Positions 42,326-53,905 are shown, counted from the first letter of the stretch. The stretch is DNA of 64,000 nt from Ichthyophis bannanicus (GCA_033557465.1 CM066033.1:17733080-17797079); one strand, 5' to 3'. The notes: generated by a model from the letters alone, not told the origin. Program-made: numbers and translations.

Positions 42326-44263
42326 TCCCGCCAACCCACCCTGAATATTTTACCCACCATTGCAAAGCCCTAATACAGACAGAACCTTATTTGCAGATGC
42401 TCAAAACATGCCCATAACACCGACATCCCACCCCACAGAGCACAGACACCATAAACCTACCCAATACCTATAGCAGAGCCCCCCAAATGCAGCCCCGGAG
42501 TGGCAAACACCCATCCCGTCTCCCCACAGCCTCTGAGCAAGATGCCTGTGGTGCATGTCTATGCGCCACACCCATGGTCTGCAAATGTATCTCTTGCCTT
42601 GCCATGAGGGACAGCATGAAATCCTCAACAGTGTATGGCATACCAGGACTGGAGTTGGGAAACCCTGGCGTAAAGCAGCAGCCAACAGGGGCACCCACAC
42701 CCGCAGCCACAGGCCCAACTGCCCAAGCCACCTTTGGGAGTCAGGACATTGTGCTCTGCGTGCAGCCCTCAATACTAGCACCTGCATACCATAGCAATGC
42801 CACCATACATGTCGGAATATGGTCCACACCCCACAAAGGTTTGCTAGGACCACTGGTAGATAGCAATTCTTAGCCTAAGTACATGTTATCCCCCAGTGAG
42901 CTGCAGCATAGCAACCTCTCTTATGTCTGTGGAGTGTGCTACAGGTTCCTTGTCTGTCAGTGTTCACCAACCTGCGCTGTGTTACCTACAGTTATGCGTA
43001 CCCTAAGCATATGTGCACTGTGCCCCGGATCAATGTTGTGGGCAGGGCTGTCCAACACCCCCAGAGCCACACAATGCTGGCATAGGTGTGGGGAGTCTGT
43101 GCCCCACTATCAAATGTGCTGTGTTGGCAAACAGCCCTCAGAGCCAGCACTGTTGCCAGTATAGGCCTGCCAATGTGCATAATGAGGAGCAAGGTACCCT
43201 GGGAATAGGCCATAGAGGGTGGCCAACTTGGCAGCACCAGCATAACACATAGGGCAATGTTGCAGACACTGTAGTGTCTGGCCACCACTTGCACAAATAG
43301 GGTGGCCAGAGCATGTCTAGCTGGGAGGTCACACTCACCCTGAATGATCAGTGATCACTGCAGGCCTAGGTTCCCACATGTGATACCGATAGGTTCCTGT
43401 GTGGGGCCCAATCACAAACCTATCTGCTTGGTGTGTATGCTGACACCCCTGTTCTGGGTGCCTGCATCCCATTCAGGACCATGCACCCTGGACTAGCTGC
43501 TGGATTGTCTGCAGCTAGTATGTGCCGTGCTGGAATACCTCGCAGTGTGCAGCGGCTGAAAGTGTGCTGCTGAAGGGTGTCAGAAACTGTTGTGGGGTAT
43601 CTGGGCATTCCCAAGCCTGTCAACTATTGCATAATGGATGTGTAGTGCTCAGACCCTTCTCCAACAGGATGGGGGATGATGGGCCCCCCACAGCCACCAC
43701 TGCAGTGAGGTGGACCTCTCCTGCACCATGAGCCCCAGAGGGGTGGTTGTGTGATGTCACCTACATCATCCCCCCGGTACTGTTGCCACCAACACCAGAT
43801 ATGCATTACTGCAGGTACACATGAGCAAGATATGCAGCAGGTCACCGGTGTAACCACAGTGCATCAAATGGAACTACAGAGACCACACTGATGGATACCC
43901 TGGTTGTGTCAGTCATGAAAGGTGCTGTGGACCTGTTGCTGGCCACCCCACCTCAAACTCACGGTGGTCACAGTACCCGCACAAGGTGACTTGTCTGTGG
44001 ATACACTGTAGCAGTGCCACACATGGTCTCTTCGCCCAACTATGGCGAGCTGCTGCGTAGTTGCACATGGTCAGGACCACCATCAGCCTGAGGAGATGGG
44101 GGGGGGGGGGAAACAACAACATAGGACCATCGAAACACAGCTGATTTGCATGTGCAGTGCACCATGGGTATGCCTGCATTGGTACAGATCCTGGCGAACA
44201 CAGCAGGCAGTTGGGTGGTGTCCTGCTGCCCTTCAGTAGACAGCCAGGGGGTGGTTAGCCGCT

Positions 44264-44336
44264 ATGGGGCTGCAGGCCAGTGGGTCATTCATTGTCTGTG
44301 GAGCCAGTAGTCATGGGTTCAGACCCACAATGGACT
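44264..44336 (+). promoter_or_regulatory. tRNA-like module in H3 (2)
   Basis: Perfect B box GGTTCAGACCC (44316-44326); the A-box position reads CAGGCCAGTGG with two mismatches. Confidence 0.5.
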
Positions 44337-44771
44337 CCTTTTATAGGGCTGTCTGCTGCATTATATGTTTTACATACACAGGACTGCTACCGGCGACAGC
44401 CCCTCAGCGTAATATTACCTTACTGAGCCTCATAGGGCGCATCATGTGTCACCTTATCTGGCTCCCTTTACGTTCCCTTCTGGAATGCTCTATGGGGGAC
44501 ATTTTGATGTGCCTCAGTGGACACTCCACTTTATAATGTGGCCTATGTTGTGCGTTATGGGGTGCCTTCTGCAGCACCTTTCGGTACGCCACTGTGTGGG
44601 TGTGTTTGCTAGCACCCCTACAAAACTGACACAACATATACATGCCCCCTCACTCACTATATAATGTGTGGGTGTCTTTGCTAGCACCCCTACAAAACAA
44701 ACACAACATATACATGACCCCTCACTCACTATATAATGTACAGGATGCTGCATCAGCCAGCCTTCTGCATC

Positions 44772-44845
44772 TGGCACCCTGGGGACTCGAACCCATTATG
44801 CCTGTATCAGCAGTCACTGCAGTAACCATTGTGCTACAGCTCTGT
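44772..44845 (-). promoter_or_regulatory. tRNA-like module in H3 (3)
   Basis: Minus strand: perfect A box TAGCACAATGG (44826-44836) and perfect B box GGTTCGAGTCC (44783-44793). The best preserved of the minus-strand class. Confidence 0.65.
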
Positions 44846-45041
44846 AACGTCATGTATGTCTGGGTGGCTTCTTATGCTTAACGCGCGGTGACGCGCTAAC
44901 GCGCCATGTATCGCTCGTTAGTTTTTGTAACGCGCGTTAGGTGTTACGCTGTCCCGCCCATCTCCTTATTTGGGGGTTTGGCTTTTTAACGCGGGTCCTA
45001 ACGTGAACTGCACTAACGCGGTTTAGTAAACATACTCCTAA

Positions 45042-45640
45042 GACACCTAAGACCTCTACTAGCTGCAAATGATTTCACAACAATATTCCAAACGCTTGTA
45101 ATGCCACATTTTGATTATGCCAACATAATCCTACACGGCATCCCTAAGAACACCCTCAATCCACTTGAGATGGCAATGAATACAGCAGCTCGCATCCTCT
45201 GCGGTATATCTAGAAGAGATCACATCATGCCCTTACTCATGGACCTTCACTGGCTGCCGTTGCAATGCAGGATCACTTACAAGGTACTACTACTAACGTT
45301 TAAAGCAATTAACCGGATATCCCCCCCATCCCTCTCCGCACTCCTAACCATCACTCCCACAAACAGGCTGAGAAGGACAATATCCGCTAATATGCTGACT
45401 ATACCAACTGAGTCCACCAAATGCACACAAACAACCAGGAACAGAGCTTTTACATTCTCTGCTCCTAGGTGCTGGAACGACCTCCCACCTCACATCCGAA
45501 CAATCAATGACATCTCTCAGTTCAGAAAAGCCCTTAAACACTTCTTATTCTGCCTCCACTTTGTCCTCCCTAATCCAACACAATCACTTTTCCCCGCCCC
45601 GCAACCCACACACTCAGCCTCTGATGCCCCAACAACATAA
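45042..45640 (+). pseudogene. L2 ORF2 C-terminus
   Basis: From a methionine at 45101 the frame is open to 45640: PHFDYANIILHGIPKNTL, MNTAARILCG, LLMDLHWLPLQCRITYKVLLLTFKA, RNRAFTFSAPRCWNDLPPHIR and FRKALKHFLFCLH. This is the conserved region that follows the RT in L2 LINEs. The 3' untranslated region and tail (45641-45920) follow. Confidence 0.85.
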
Positions 45641-45935
45641 CCCCTGACGCTACACAAATTAGACCCCCATCAGGCACACCCTCAATGATCATAGATTACA
45701 AGATCTTTCCCCATTGCGATAAACAACTTTCTGAATATAAGCTGTAAATAGTTTCTATAACTACTACAGTAGTTTGTATGTAGTTACGCCTGTTACATTC
45801 CAAGTTACATACCCTGTTCAATGTAAGCAAAAGATCCTGTTCTGATGCAAATTTCTGTTATTTGTAAACCGCACTGATACCAAAAAGCGCGGTATATAAG
45901 AACTGTAAATAAATAAATAAATGTAACAGAGCATT

Positions 45936-47450
45936 TCAAGAATGGGAGGGACCCACGATACCGAACCGAAGAGCCGCTCCCCTAACCTCAGCATCTCTGG
46001 CTGCCTGACCATCTAAGCAGAAGTACTTGGTGAATGTATGCAGGTAGGCCCACGTAGCCACCCTACAGATGCATAGCAGTGGAACCAGACTGAATTCCGC
46101 CCACGAGGCCACCTGCGCCCGCGTAGAATGAGCCCTGAAAACCCCCGGCATGGGTCTTCTTTTCAGAATGTACGCCAAAGCAATGGCTTCCTTAATCCAT
46201 ATGGAAATTGAAGCCTTGGCTGCCGCCTCCTCTTTCTGTGGTCCCCCAAACAAGACAGACAAACAAACTGATCTACGAAATGCCACCATCCTGTCAATAT
46301 AGTGCTTCAGGACCCTGCAAATATCCAGTCGGTCCAAACGAGCATCCATTGTCCTGCGCTACTCCTTTGAGTAGGCCGGAAGAGAAACCGGTTGATTCAA
46401 ATGAAAGGGGGAGACTACTTTGGCAAAAATGAAGGTACCGTTCGCAGGACCACCTTTTCCTTGAAAAAGCTCATGCATGGAGGCCGATATGAAAGTGCCC
46501 GGAGTTCTGAAATACGTCTAGCTGAACAGATCGCGACCAAAAGCACTGTTTTGAGGGTCACGTCCTTCATGGAGGCTCGCCCTACCAGCTCAAAGGGATC
46601 CCCAGCTAGTGCGTTAAGCACGAGATTGAGGTCACAAGGAGGAAGTGAGGATCTTTGCTGAGGCCGTAAACCTCTCACCACTTTAAGGACCTGCCCAACG
46701 TCTGGGTGTACCCCTAGTGACTTACCTTGAACCTTACCCCGGTAACAGGCAATAGCTGCTAGCTGCACTCTTAAGGAACTGGCAGCCAGGCCTTTCTGAA
46801 ACCCGGCCTGTAAGTCCAAGACGTCCAGCACAGAGACCGCCATAGGCCTCTTTTCCCGGACCACACACCAGCCCTCAAAGATGCACCAGACTCTCACATA
46901 AGAGAGGGCTAAGGGGAGATATGATAGAAGTCTATAAATTAATGAACAGAGTGGAATGGGTAAACATAGCTTGATTGTTTACATTATCAGAATATAGAAA
47001 GACTAGGGGACATGCAATGAAGCTACAGGGTAAACTATTTAAGACAAATAAAATAATATGTTCCTGGAGGAAAGGTCCATAAACCATTATTAAAAGGGGA
47101 CCCAGGATATCAATTCTTAACCAGAATACAAGCATTGTGGAACCTGTGTCTTTTGGGGAAACTGCTAGGTAAGTATCACCTAGATTGGCCACTGTTGGAA
47201 ACAGGATGCTGGGCTTGATGGACTTTGGTCTGACCCAGTGTGGCATATCGTCTGACCCAGTGTGACATATCGTATGTTCTTATGAAAGACAGGTCGAACG
47301 CTTCTGCACATTTAGTAAGGTCGTGATCATCATCCTGGAGTACCCACGCTTTTGCAGCTTTGCCCTTTTAAGAGCCAAGCTGTAAGCAAGAATCGACCCA
47401 CCTGCGGCATCCGGACTGAACCCTGAATTAGGAGGTTGTCTCTCACTGGA
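45936..47450 (-). pseudogene. DIRS C tyrosine recombinase, split by a CR1 fragment
   Basis: N-terminal part near 47300-47430 (ILAYSLALKRAKLQKRGYSR, LLNVQKRST), then the CR1 insert, then MRVWCIFEGWC (46897) to SARRISELRALSY (catalytic Arg region, about 46500) and KEKVVLRTVPSFLPK. After a stop near 46370 it continues with RLDICRVLKHYIDRM and PQKEEAAAKASISIWIKEAI, then the intact catalytic box AHSTRAQVASWAEF (HxxR kept) and TWAYLHTFTKYFCLD (presumed nucleophile Tyr). It is the best preserved recombinase of the three DIRS, but interrupted. Confidence 0.8.
46905..47283 (+). mobile_element. CR1 3' fragment inside the DIRS C recombinase
   Basis: GGCTAAGGGGAGATATGATA through a tail with CGTATGTTCTTATG. 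It has a 60-bp internal deletion near 47055 and a duplicated TCTGACCCAGTGTG(G/A)CATATCGT near 47230-47270. Opposite strand to the DIRS gene it interrupts. Confidence 0.85.
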
Positions 47451-47494
47451 TGTCACCAGGGGCAATCGGCCAGTAGCCTCACGAGGTCGGCATA

Positions 47495-49228
47495 TCACGG
47501 CCTCTGTGGCCAATCCAGGGCTATCAGAACTACCAGTCCTAGATGGGCTTCTACGCTCTGGAGGACCCATAGAGGAAACACATGCAAAAGCCCCTCTGAG
47601 GGCCATCTCTGAACGAGAGCATCTAGGCCCTCCGACATTCTTTCCTTTCTTCTGCTGAAGAAGCGGCTTGCTTTGGCCGACCCCCATCTTGCCATGAGGT
47701 CCATGATGGGAGGACCCCACTGGTGTACCATCTGGTCGAACACTTCCTGACAGAGTTCCCATTCTCCATGATCCACCTTGACCCGGCTCAGGTAATCCAC
47801 AGTGACTTTCTCTACCCCGGCTACATGCACCGCCGACAAAGCCTGGAGATTGACCTCGGCCCAATCAAGCAGCCGCTCTGCCTCCTTCTCCAGGGGAGGA
47901 CTGCTTGTGCCGAGTGATATAGGCCACTGTAGTGACATTGTCCGAGAACACCTGGACTGCCTTCTGTCGGACCTAGCACTCGAACGCTCTGAGCGCCAGT
48001 GCTACTGCTTGCATTTCTACCCTGTTTATTGACCACCAAGCCCCCTGGGCAAAGTGCCCCTCGCAGTGAGCCCCCCCAGCTGACCAGACTGGCATCTATC
48101 ATCAACTGAATCCACCGCAGGGACTCGAGAGGCATCCCCTGCTCCAGCTTCCCTGGCTGGAGCCACCAGTCCAGGGCTCTCCTGGTCACCGGAGGACATG
48201 GTAGCACCGTGGACAAAGGGTGATACTGATGAGACCAGTGATGGAAAAGGGATCACTGGAGCAGTCTCATGTGGGCCCTCGTCCAGGGTATGAGCTTGAT
48301 CGTCGCCGCCATGGTCCCCAGAACTTGGAGATAATGCGAAGCAGTGGGCGCCCTCATGGCTAGAAACTGACCCACCAAACGCCAAAGCTCCCTCATCCTC
48401 TGAACTGACAAGAACACCTTGCCTAAGCGGGTGTTGAACCTTGCCCCGAGATACTTGATCTCCTGGGAGGGAACCAATCTGCTCTTGGACAAGTTGATTA
48501 CCCACTCCCGGCTCCTCAAGAGATTGACTTACCTTGGTTGTTGCCTCTACACTCTCCTCCTTGGACTTGGTGTGGATTAACCAGTCATTGAGATACAGGT
48601 AGACCAGGATCCCTTCTTTGCGAAGAGCCGCTGCCATCATGACCATCACCTTGGTAAAGGTACGAGGCATCGTCACCAGTCCGAACAGTAATGCCTGAAA
48701 CTGAAAGTGTGCCATAAGTACCGCAAACAGCAGGAACTGTAGGTGTGACTAGCAGATGGGAATGTGGAGATACGCCTCCGTGAGGTCGAGAGATGTTAGA
48801 AACTCTCCATGCCATACTGCCACTATTACCAACCTCAGGGTTTCCATGCAAAAGTGAGGAACCCTGAGACAATGATTGACTCGTTTGAGGTCGAGAATCG
48901 GACGGAAGGAACCCTCCTTTTTGGGAACCACAAAATAAATGTAGTACCAACCGCAGCCGCGCTGGCTTTTGGGAACTGGCACGACCGCTCCCAGGAGCAG
49001 AAGCTGCGCCAAGGTTTCCTTTACTGCTGAGGCCTTGGACAGGGCTGTGCAAGGCGACTGCACAAACGATGGGGGATTGGTCTTGCCAGTTCGAGGGCAT
49101 ACCCCTCTCAAACCACCTCCAGAACCCATTGATTGGAAGTGACCCAATCCAAGCAGAGAAAAATCTGCCGCAGGCGCGCCCCCCTCCCCCCCCCCTCCAC
49201 CAGCTGGCCCGGGTCCGCCTCGCTTCAT
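47495..49228 (-). pseudogene. DIRS C RT / RNase H / methyltransferase-like polyprotein
   Basis: Reading leftward: LAQLLLLGAVVPVPKSQRGCG, YIYFVVPKKEGSFRPILDLKRVN and SLDLTEAYLHIPI (RT fingers and palm, 49020-48750); FQFQALLFGLVTMPRTFTKVMV and the active-site box YLYLNDWLI (48590, YLDD changed to YLND, which should abolish catalysis); ARFNTRLGK; the RNase H piece QVFSDNVTTVAYITRHKQ (about 47950); VDYLSRVKVDHGEW; and the methyltransferase-like WGPPIMDLMARWGSAKASRFFS..GLDALVQRWP..LLHVFPL. Stops and shifts occur throughout. Order and spacing are typical of DIRS pol. Confidence 0.8.
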
Positions 49229-49519
49229 TGTGGCTTCCTAGGACCCGAGGTGGAGGAACAGACCCCAAATCCCCTTCCTGCCCCCTAAAACCCCTGGAAA
49301 TTTTGTCCTTTCGCGGGAAAGCGTCCCCTCTGAAAGGGTGTTGCGCGAGCTGACCAAAACTTACAAAAGTCACACGGCTGAGACAGTGCAGGCACGGGGA
49401 TGTGACTCTGTTTTGGTCTATCCTCTGGGAGCCTGCCTCCCTTAGATTCTCCCAGCTCCTTAATCTATTTGTCCAGGTCCTTCCCAAACAAAAGCTTTCC
49501 CTTGAATGCGAGCTTGCTG

Positions 49520-50515
49520 AGTCAAGCCTTAGAGGAACCATCTGCCGCCCAGTTGCGGAGCCACAGGTAGCGACAGGCGGCCACCACCGAAGCCATATTC
49601 TTCGACAGACTCCTGATAAGCAGGGAGGTCACTCGGCAGCTGGAGCGGCTGAGACCATCGAAGGCAAGCCCTGGCCACCCAAACCCTGCACACGAATGCC
49701 TGGAGAGCCAGGGCATTGATGTCAAAGGCTTGTTTAATAACGTGTCTTGCTTCCTGTCCTGGGCATCCTTAAGGGCCGCACTGCCTCAACAGAGATGGTT
49801 GTCTTCTTGGTAACTGCCCACATGGCCGCGTCCACCCTAGGGACAGAAGCAAATCTCTCTCGTGTTCTGGCAAGGGGTATAATCGCGACATGGACCATAC
49901 TCCCCTTAAGCCAGACTCCGGCTGGTCCCACTCCTCCTGGATCATCTGACGAACCACTCGGTGAACTGGGAAGACTTTTTGTGACTTCCTAACTGCTTGA
50001 ATAAATTGATACTCCAATGCCTCCTCCTCCCCTGGGATGCCTGCGGAGATATTGAGGGTCTTCAAGGACTCACTGATTAACGCCGGCAACTATTCTCGGC
50101 GGAACACCTGAACAATCCCGGCCTGTTTCTCCTCCGGAATCTCGCCCTCTTTGAGCTCCTCCTTGTCCTCCCTCCTTTCCCGGTCCGAGGACTCCTCCTC
50201 ATGAGCCTCCAACCAAGGGGAGTGTAAAGCCACCTCACTCACCAGCCTAGTCCGTTTCAGAGGCACCTCTGCGTCTTCTGGCTCCTTGTGGTCAGCTCCT
50301 CTTTTTGCTGCACCCTCCTGCGCTGGCTCCTGATCTAGTACGCTCTGTTGCTTCAGACAAAACCGTCTGTGCAGCAATAAAACATACTTTGGGGAAAAAA
50401 CCACCCCAGTGTGTCCCCCCTCTTCCGCTCCCTTCGAAGTGGAGGGCCTGGGCTGTGGCAGAGGGAGAGCAGGATGATCTGACAGAGAAGATTGCGGTGA
50501 CCCAGACTCAACCAT
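49520..50515 (-). pseudogene. DIRS C Gag-like protein
   Basis: From MVESGSPQSSLSDHP at 50515 it is open for 141 codons through VVFSPKYVLLLHRRFCL, PLKRTRLVSEV and KEGEIPEEKQAGIVQVFRRE, then a TAG at 50087. It continues in frame with LPALISESLKTLN, FIQAVRKSQKVFPVHRVVRQMI and, after shifts, MASVVAACRYLWLRNWAADGSSK (49560). It aligns block by block with DIRS B Gag on the other strand. The Gly/Arg-rich tail is eroded. Confidence 0.7.
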
Positions 50516-51524
50516 TGTGACCCCAGGTCCCGCCGACTCCTGGGAGAGGGCTAAAGGGGGTTCCTAGTCTATACTTGCTTGGATACCCTGGTCCAAGGAC
50601 GCCGCTTCCATTACGCAGCCTCTGCACACTCCTGTCTCTGACATTGCTCCCCACTGGACGCCGGACACCAAACACTGCGGCCTCATTGGCATGGTGTCTG
50701 GACTGCTCTGAGCCAACAGAAGGCCAATGCACAGTCCTCAGGGAGTCTGCTGCCAAACCTTCTTTCTGGACAAACTTTTATTTTTTTTTACCTCTAACAC
50801 ATTCGAGAAATAATGGATCACCGGACCATCAAGGACTATTAGCATCCCACTCCCCCAATAAATGGGATTCCATGCCAAGCAGCCCCGAAAGCACCCTTGA
50901 GAGACTCGGTTAAGAATCGGGCCTCCAGCTGCAAAAAAACCATGTGAAAAAATAGCGTGAACGCAACAGGTATCTCTTCCGACGCTGATCTTTTTTTCCT
51001 CTGCCTCCGACGCGGTAGTCCTGTTGCTAACATGTGGCCGGCGACCGTGTGTTCTACTTTTCCATGCGGTCTGCCGCCATGGCTCTCTGCTCAGCTGTTT
51101 CTTTCCTTGTGGGTTCTTAGAGCAGACTCCCCTGGCGATGCTGCTCCGCCCACGTGCTCAGCAGCTGCGAGGGTTTCAGCACCGCAGCAGAACGGAACAG
51201 CAGGCAGCCCTGGCAGTTAAATTAAACTGCAAGATGGCTCCTCACCCTAGCAGGGATCGGGAACCGCCAGGCACTGACAAACTCCCAAGAAGCCTCCTCC
51301 TGCTCTGCCGCAACGTTTGAGACAGGGCAAAAGAGAAGGGGGGGAAGGGGGTCCCTCTCCCACTCTTGCTCACACACCTGCCTGCTTGTCTAAAAGGGAG
51401 ACCCAAGATAAAAATAATTAAAGAAACTAAAGGAACTTATCTTCCTAAATGTCTCTCCAGTAAGCCTAATCTCCTGGCTTACTGCTCCCTAACTGCTTGG
51501 AGACTGAGTATACTGGAGCTGGTG
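50516..51524 (-). other. DIRS C 5' untranslated region
   Basis: Between the terminal repeat and the gag ATG, about 1 kb with no supported gene. Short frames on both strands lack motifs. CpG-rich around 51000-51200, which may include the element's promoter. Confidence 0.4.
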
Positions 51525-51646
51525 GGAGGTGCCAGTGGTATATATACTCCAGTGTCATCAAAAGGATGACGTACTCAGTCTCCAAGCTGCTGTAAAGGGA
51601 GCACACCCAGAGAAAAGGGACTGGACTGGAGGGGTGCTTAAGAATG
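51525..51646 (-). repeat. DIRS C 5' terminal repeat
   Basis: Inverse of 33418-33566 over GTATATATACTCCAGTG..TCAAAAGGATGACGTACTCA..GGGACTGGACTGGAG. The outermost GGTGCTTAAG matches the complementary region; CR1 sequence starts at 51647. Confidence 0.85.
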
Positions 51647-52511
51647 AGAGGTTAGATATGATTATCCTCCTTCTATCCAATCTCTGAGATATCAATCAGT
51701 GTGACATTGTGATACTGGGTACAAATTATATCATAATGACAGAGCGCAACCCCTTCCCCCATTTTATCTACTCTGTTAGAGAGGGCATTGAGACACACAG
51801 GATTAAAATTTTGCAGGAAACAAAATACACTATAGAATCTCTATTGATTAAAATGCCATGTAAAAAGAGGAAGGCGATGGCATTGGGGGTGTACTACCGA
51901 CCTGGTCAGAATGAACAGATGGATGATGAAATGCTCAAGGAAATCAGGGAAGCTAACAAAAGTTACAATGCAGTAATAATTGTAGGTGATTTCATTTACC
52001 CTGGTATCAACTGGGTCACTGTCATGGCAGGACATGCTAGGGAGATAAAGTTTCTAGATGAAATAAATGACTGCCTCTTGGAGCAGCTGGTTAATTAACC
52101 GACAAGAGGGGAAGCTATTTTGGACCTAGTCCTTAGTGGAACCCAAGATCTGGTGCAAGAGATAAGGATATTGGGGACACTTGGCAATAGTGATCATAGT
52201 GTGATCGGGTTTGATTTAATAAATGGAGGAAGGACAGCAGGGAAATCCACAGCACTGCCTTTTAACTTTCAAAAGGGAAACTATGATAAAATGAGAGAAA
52301 TAGTCAAGAAAAAAGCTAAAAAGGAGCTGCAGTAAAGGTTAAAAATTTACATCAAGCAAGGGTGGTGTTTTAAAAATACTATCTTGGAAGCCCAGACCAG
52401 TTATATTCCAGGCTTTAAGAAAAGTGAAAAGAAGTCCAAAAACCTGCCAGCATGGTTTAAAGGTGAGGTCAAAGAGGCTGTTGTAGCAAAAAAAAACATC
52501 TTTCAGGAAAT

Positions 52512-53156
52512 GTATTTATTTAACAGGTTTTATATACTGCCTTGTCGTATAATTAAAGTGGTTTACATGATAAAAAAACATACATGGCAGTTATATATTA
52601 CATAGTCGTGTGGGGTTGGGGACATGCGGGAGGTTCTTGATAGCAACTTATTTACAAAGAGGCGTATATACAATATTTACAAAAGTCATGATTTGAGTCA
52701 ACTGATTTTGTCGGGGGGGGGAGGGGTCAATGAGAGGAGGAGGAGTTATGCATTAAGTGACGGCTCCGTAGTGTTCTCTGAAAAGATGTTTTGAGTTTCT
52801 TCCTGAAGCCTTTGGCATCAGTGGTGGCTCTCAGGTCATATGGAAGGGAGTTCCAGAGGGCCGGTACTGCTAGTGACAATGCTCTTGCAGATGTGGATTA
52901 GGTGGTTTTAGAGTAGATGCTAGGGTCTGAATGGTTTCCACTCTGTTACGTCGTCTGGGTCTTGTGCTTGTGTTCATGTTGACGAGAATGTCAGGGGACA
53001 AGTTGTGCTGGATCTTGTATATGTTGAGATCTATTTTGACTGTGATCCCGGAGGCTTGTGGGGAGGGAGGAATTTATGACCCGGTGATGATGCGGGCAGC
53101 AGAATTTTGTGCCAGCTGTAGGGGTCTGATTGTTTGGATGGTCCATGTAATAGTCC
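52512..53156 (-). mobile_element. L2-like LINE 3' fragment inserted in CR1
   Basis: Flanked by AGGAAAT (52505-52511, 53157-53163). Minus-strand frames read QTIRPLQLAQNSAARIITG (53120), IDLNIYKIQHNLSPDILVN, ALWNSLPYDLRATTDAKGFR and KKLKTSFQRTL (52790), the C-terminal landmarks of L2-type LINEs. It ends at the left in CCTGTTAAATAAATA. It differs from both other L2 copies here. Confidence 0.75.
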
Positions 53157-53283
53157 AGGAAATAGAAAAAGGAGGCAAAAGATAAAAACTGGAAACATAA
53201 GCACTGACAAGTTAGATGCAAGTTGATAAGGCCGGCAAAGAGAGAATTTCAGAAGAAGCTTGCTGTAAAAGCAAAAACACATA

Positions 53284-53905
53284 GGGCCCGATTCCATCCT
53301 GGATGTCCTGGCCCTCTGTGTGCCCGGTCGGAATCGGACACAGAGAGTTAGCCATGATTCTGATCATGTGGGGCACGTCTAGCCCTGTGGGATCAGAATT
53401 GCATACTGGCCTGTACGTGCAGGACGGGACCTCGATCCCAGTCTGCCTGCACATACTGTACAGGCCTTGCCCGGATAACTCAGTCAGGGCTCCTGAATGG
53501 AGCCGTGGCACCATGACGTCCAGGCGCTGTGGCACCGTGTCTCCATTCAAGAACCGTGATCCCTGGCCCCCAAACAGATTTTGCATTCCCCGCAGCCCAA
53601 CCCCCAATCTGTAGCCCCAAGGCCAGGTTCGGTCTGTGGGGAATCTCCTCTACCCCCTCCTACTTCTTTCAATGCCCAGGCCTGCTGCTCCCTGCCGATT
53701 AGGGGAACTTATTCTATCTCAGAGGTGGAATAAGTTCCCCGTACAGTCTGCCGGCTCCGGACATACAGGGCCGACATTGGAATCGGCTCTGTAGATCCGG
53801 GGCCACTTTCCGCCCTCACGCCACCCCCATCTAACCGTCCCATACAAAATGCAGGGAAATTAGTCGGGGTCGGCAGAGGGGACAAATAGCAGGAATGGAC
53901 GACCC
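53284..53905. other. Unidentified insertion in CR1
   Basis: The CR1 breaks off after GCAAAAACACA and resumes near GAAGACTTTTTCAAGTACAT. The roughly 620 bp between starts TAGGGCCCGATTCCATCC, is GC-rich and has no coding motif, no clear terminal repeats and no clear duplication. Confidence 0.5.

Larger units (their letters stand above)
41514..45038 (+). mobile_element. Harbinger-like non-autonomous element H3 (3,525 bp)
   Basis: Left end GGGGTATGTTTACTAAAG and right end CGGTTTAGTAAACATACTCC, flanked by TAA (41511-41513, 45039-45041). The L2 reads ACACTAAGACACC without it. Same orientation and block order as H2: GC-rich subterminal region, GGAGAGTGGGCGG.., AAACCATTT.CTGTCAGCAATGT.., and shared GCCAATGTGCATAATGAGGA. 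Three tRNA-like modules. It lacks the foldback and the tandem units of H2, so is shorter. Terminal regions differ from H2 and are built from ACGCGCGTTA-type words. Confidence 0.8.
33960..45920 (+). mobile_element. L2-clade LINE inserted in DIRS C and split by H2 and H3
   Basis: Flanked by ATGTAAC at 33953-33959 and 45921-45927. DIRS B carries the same unoccupied site (GCTCTGTTACATCCCAG near 6465, inverse), which confirms the junction. Outside H2 and H3 the LINE is 33960-35695, 40791-41513 and 45039-45920, about 3.3 kb, ending GCGGTATATAAGAACTGTAA followed by ATAAATAAAT. It belongs to the lineage whose 3' tail the SINE shares. Confidence 0.9.
33418..51646 (-). mobile_element. DIRS retroelement C, split by an L2 LINE
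   Basis: On the minus strand: 5' terminal repeat (51646-51525), gag (50515-49520), RT/RNase H/methyltransferase-like (49228-47495), recombinase (to 45936), then, past the L2 insertion, the internal complementary region and 3' terminal repeat (33952-33418). The outer edges CTTAAG (51646) and AAGGAGTAATTAGAGC (33418) are joined in the complementary region near 33896-33921, which fixes both ends exactly. Same subfamily as DIRS B. It is the only DIRS here with all genes traceable, though each is damaged. Confidence 0.9.

Noticed and set aside
25600..44850. Functional tRNA genes
   Set aside because: The modules have good A and B boxes but I could not fold a consistent cloverleaf with a paired acceptor stem and a normal T arm, so they are called tRNA-like promoter modules only.
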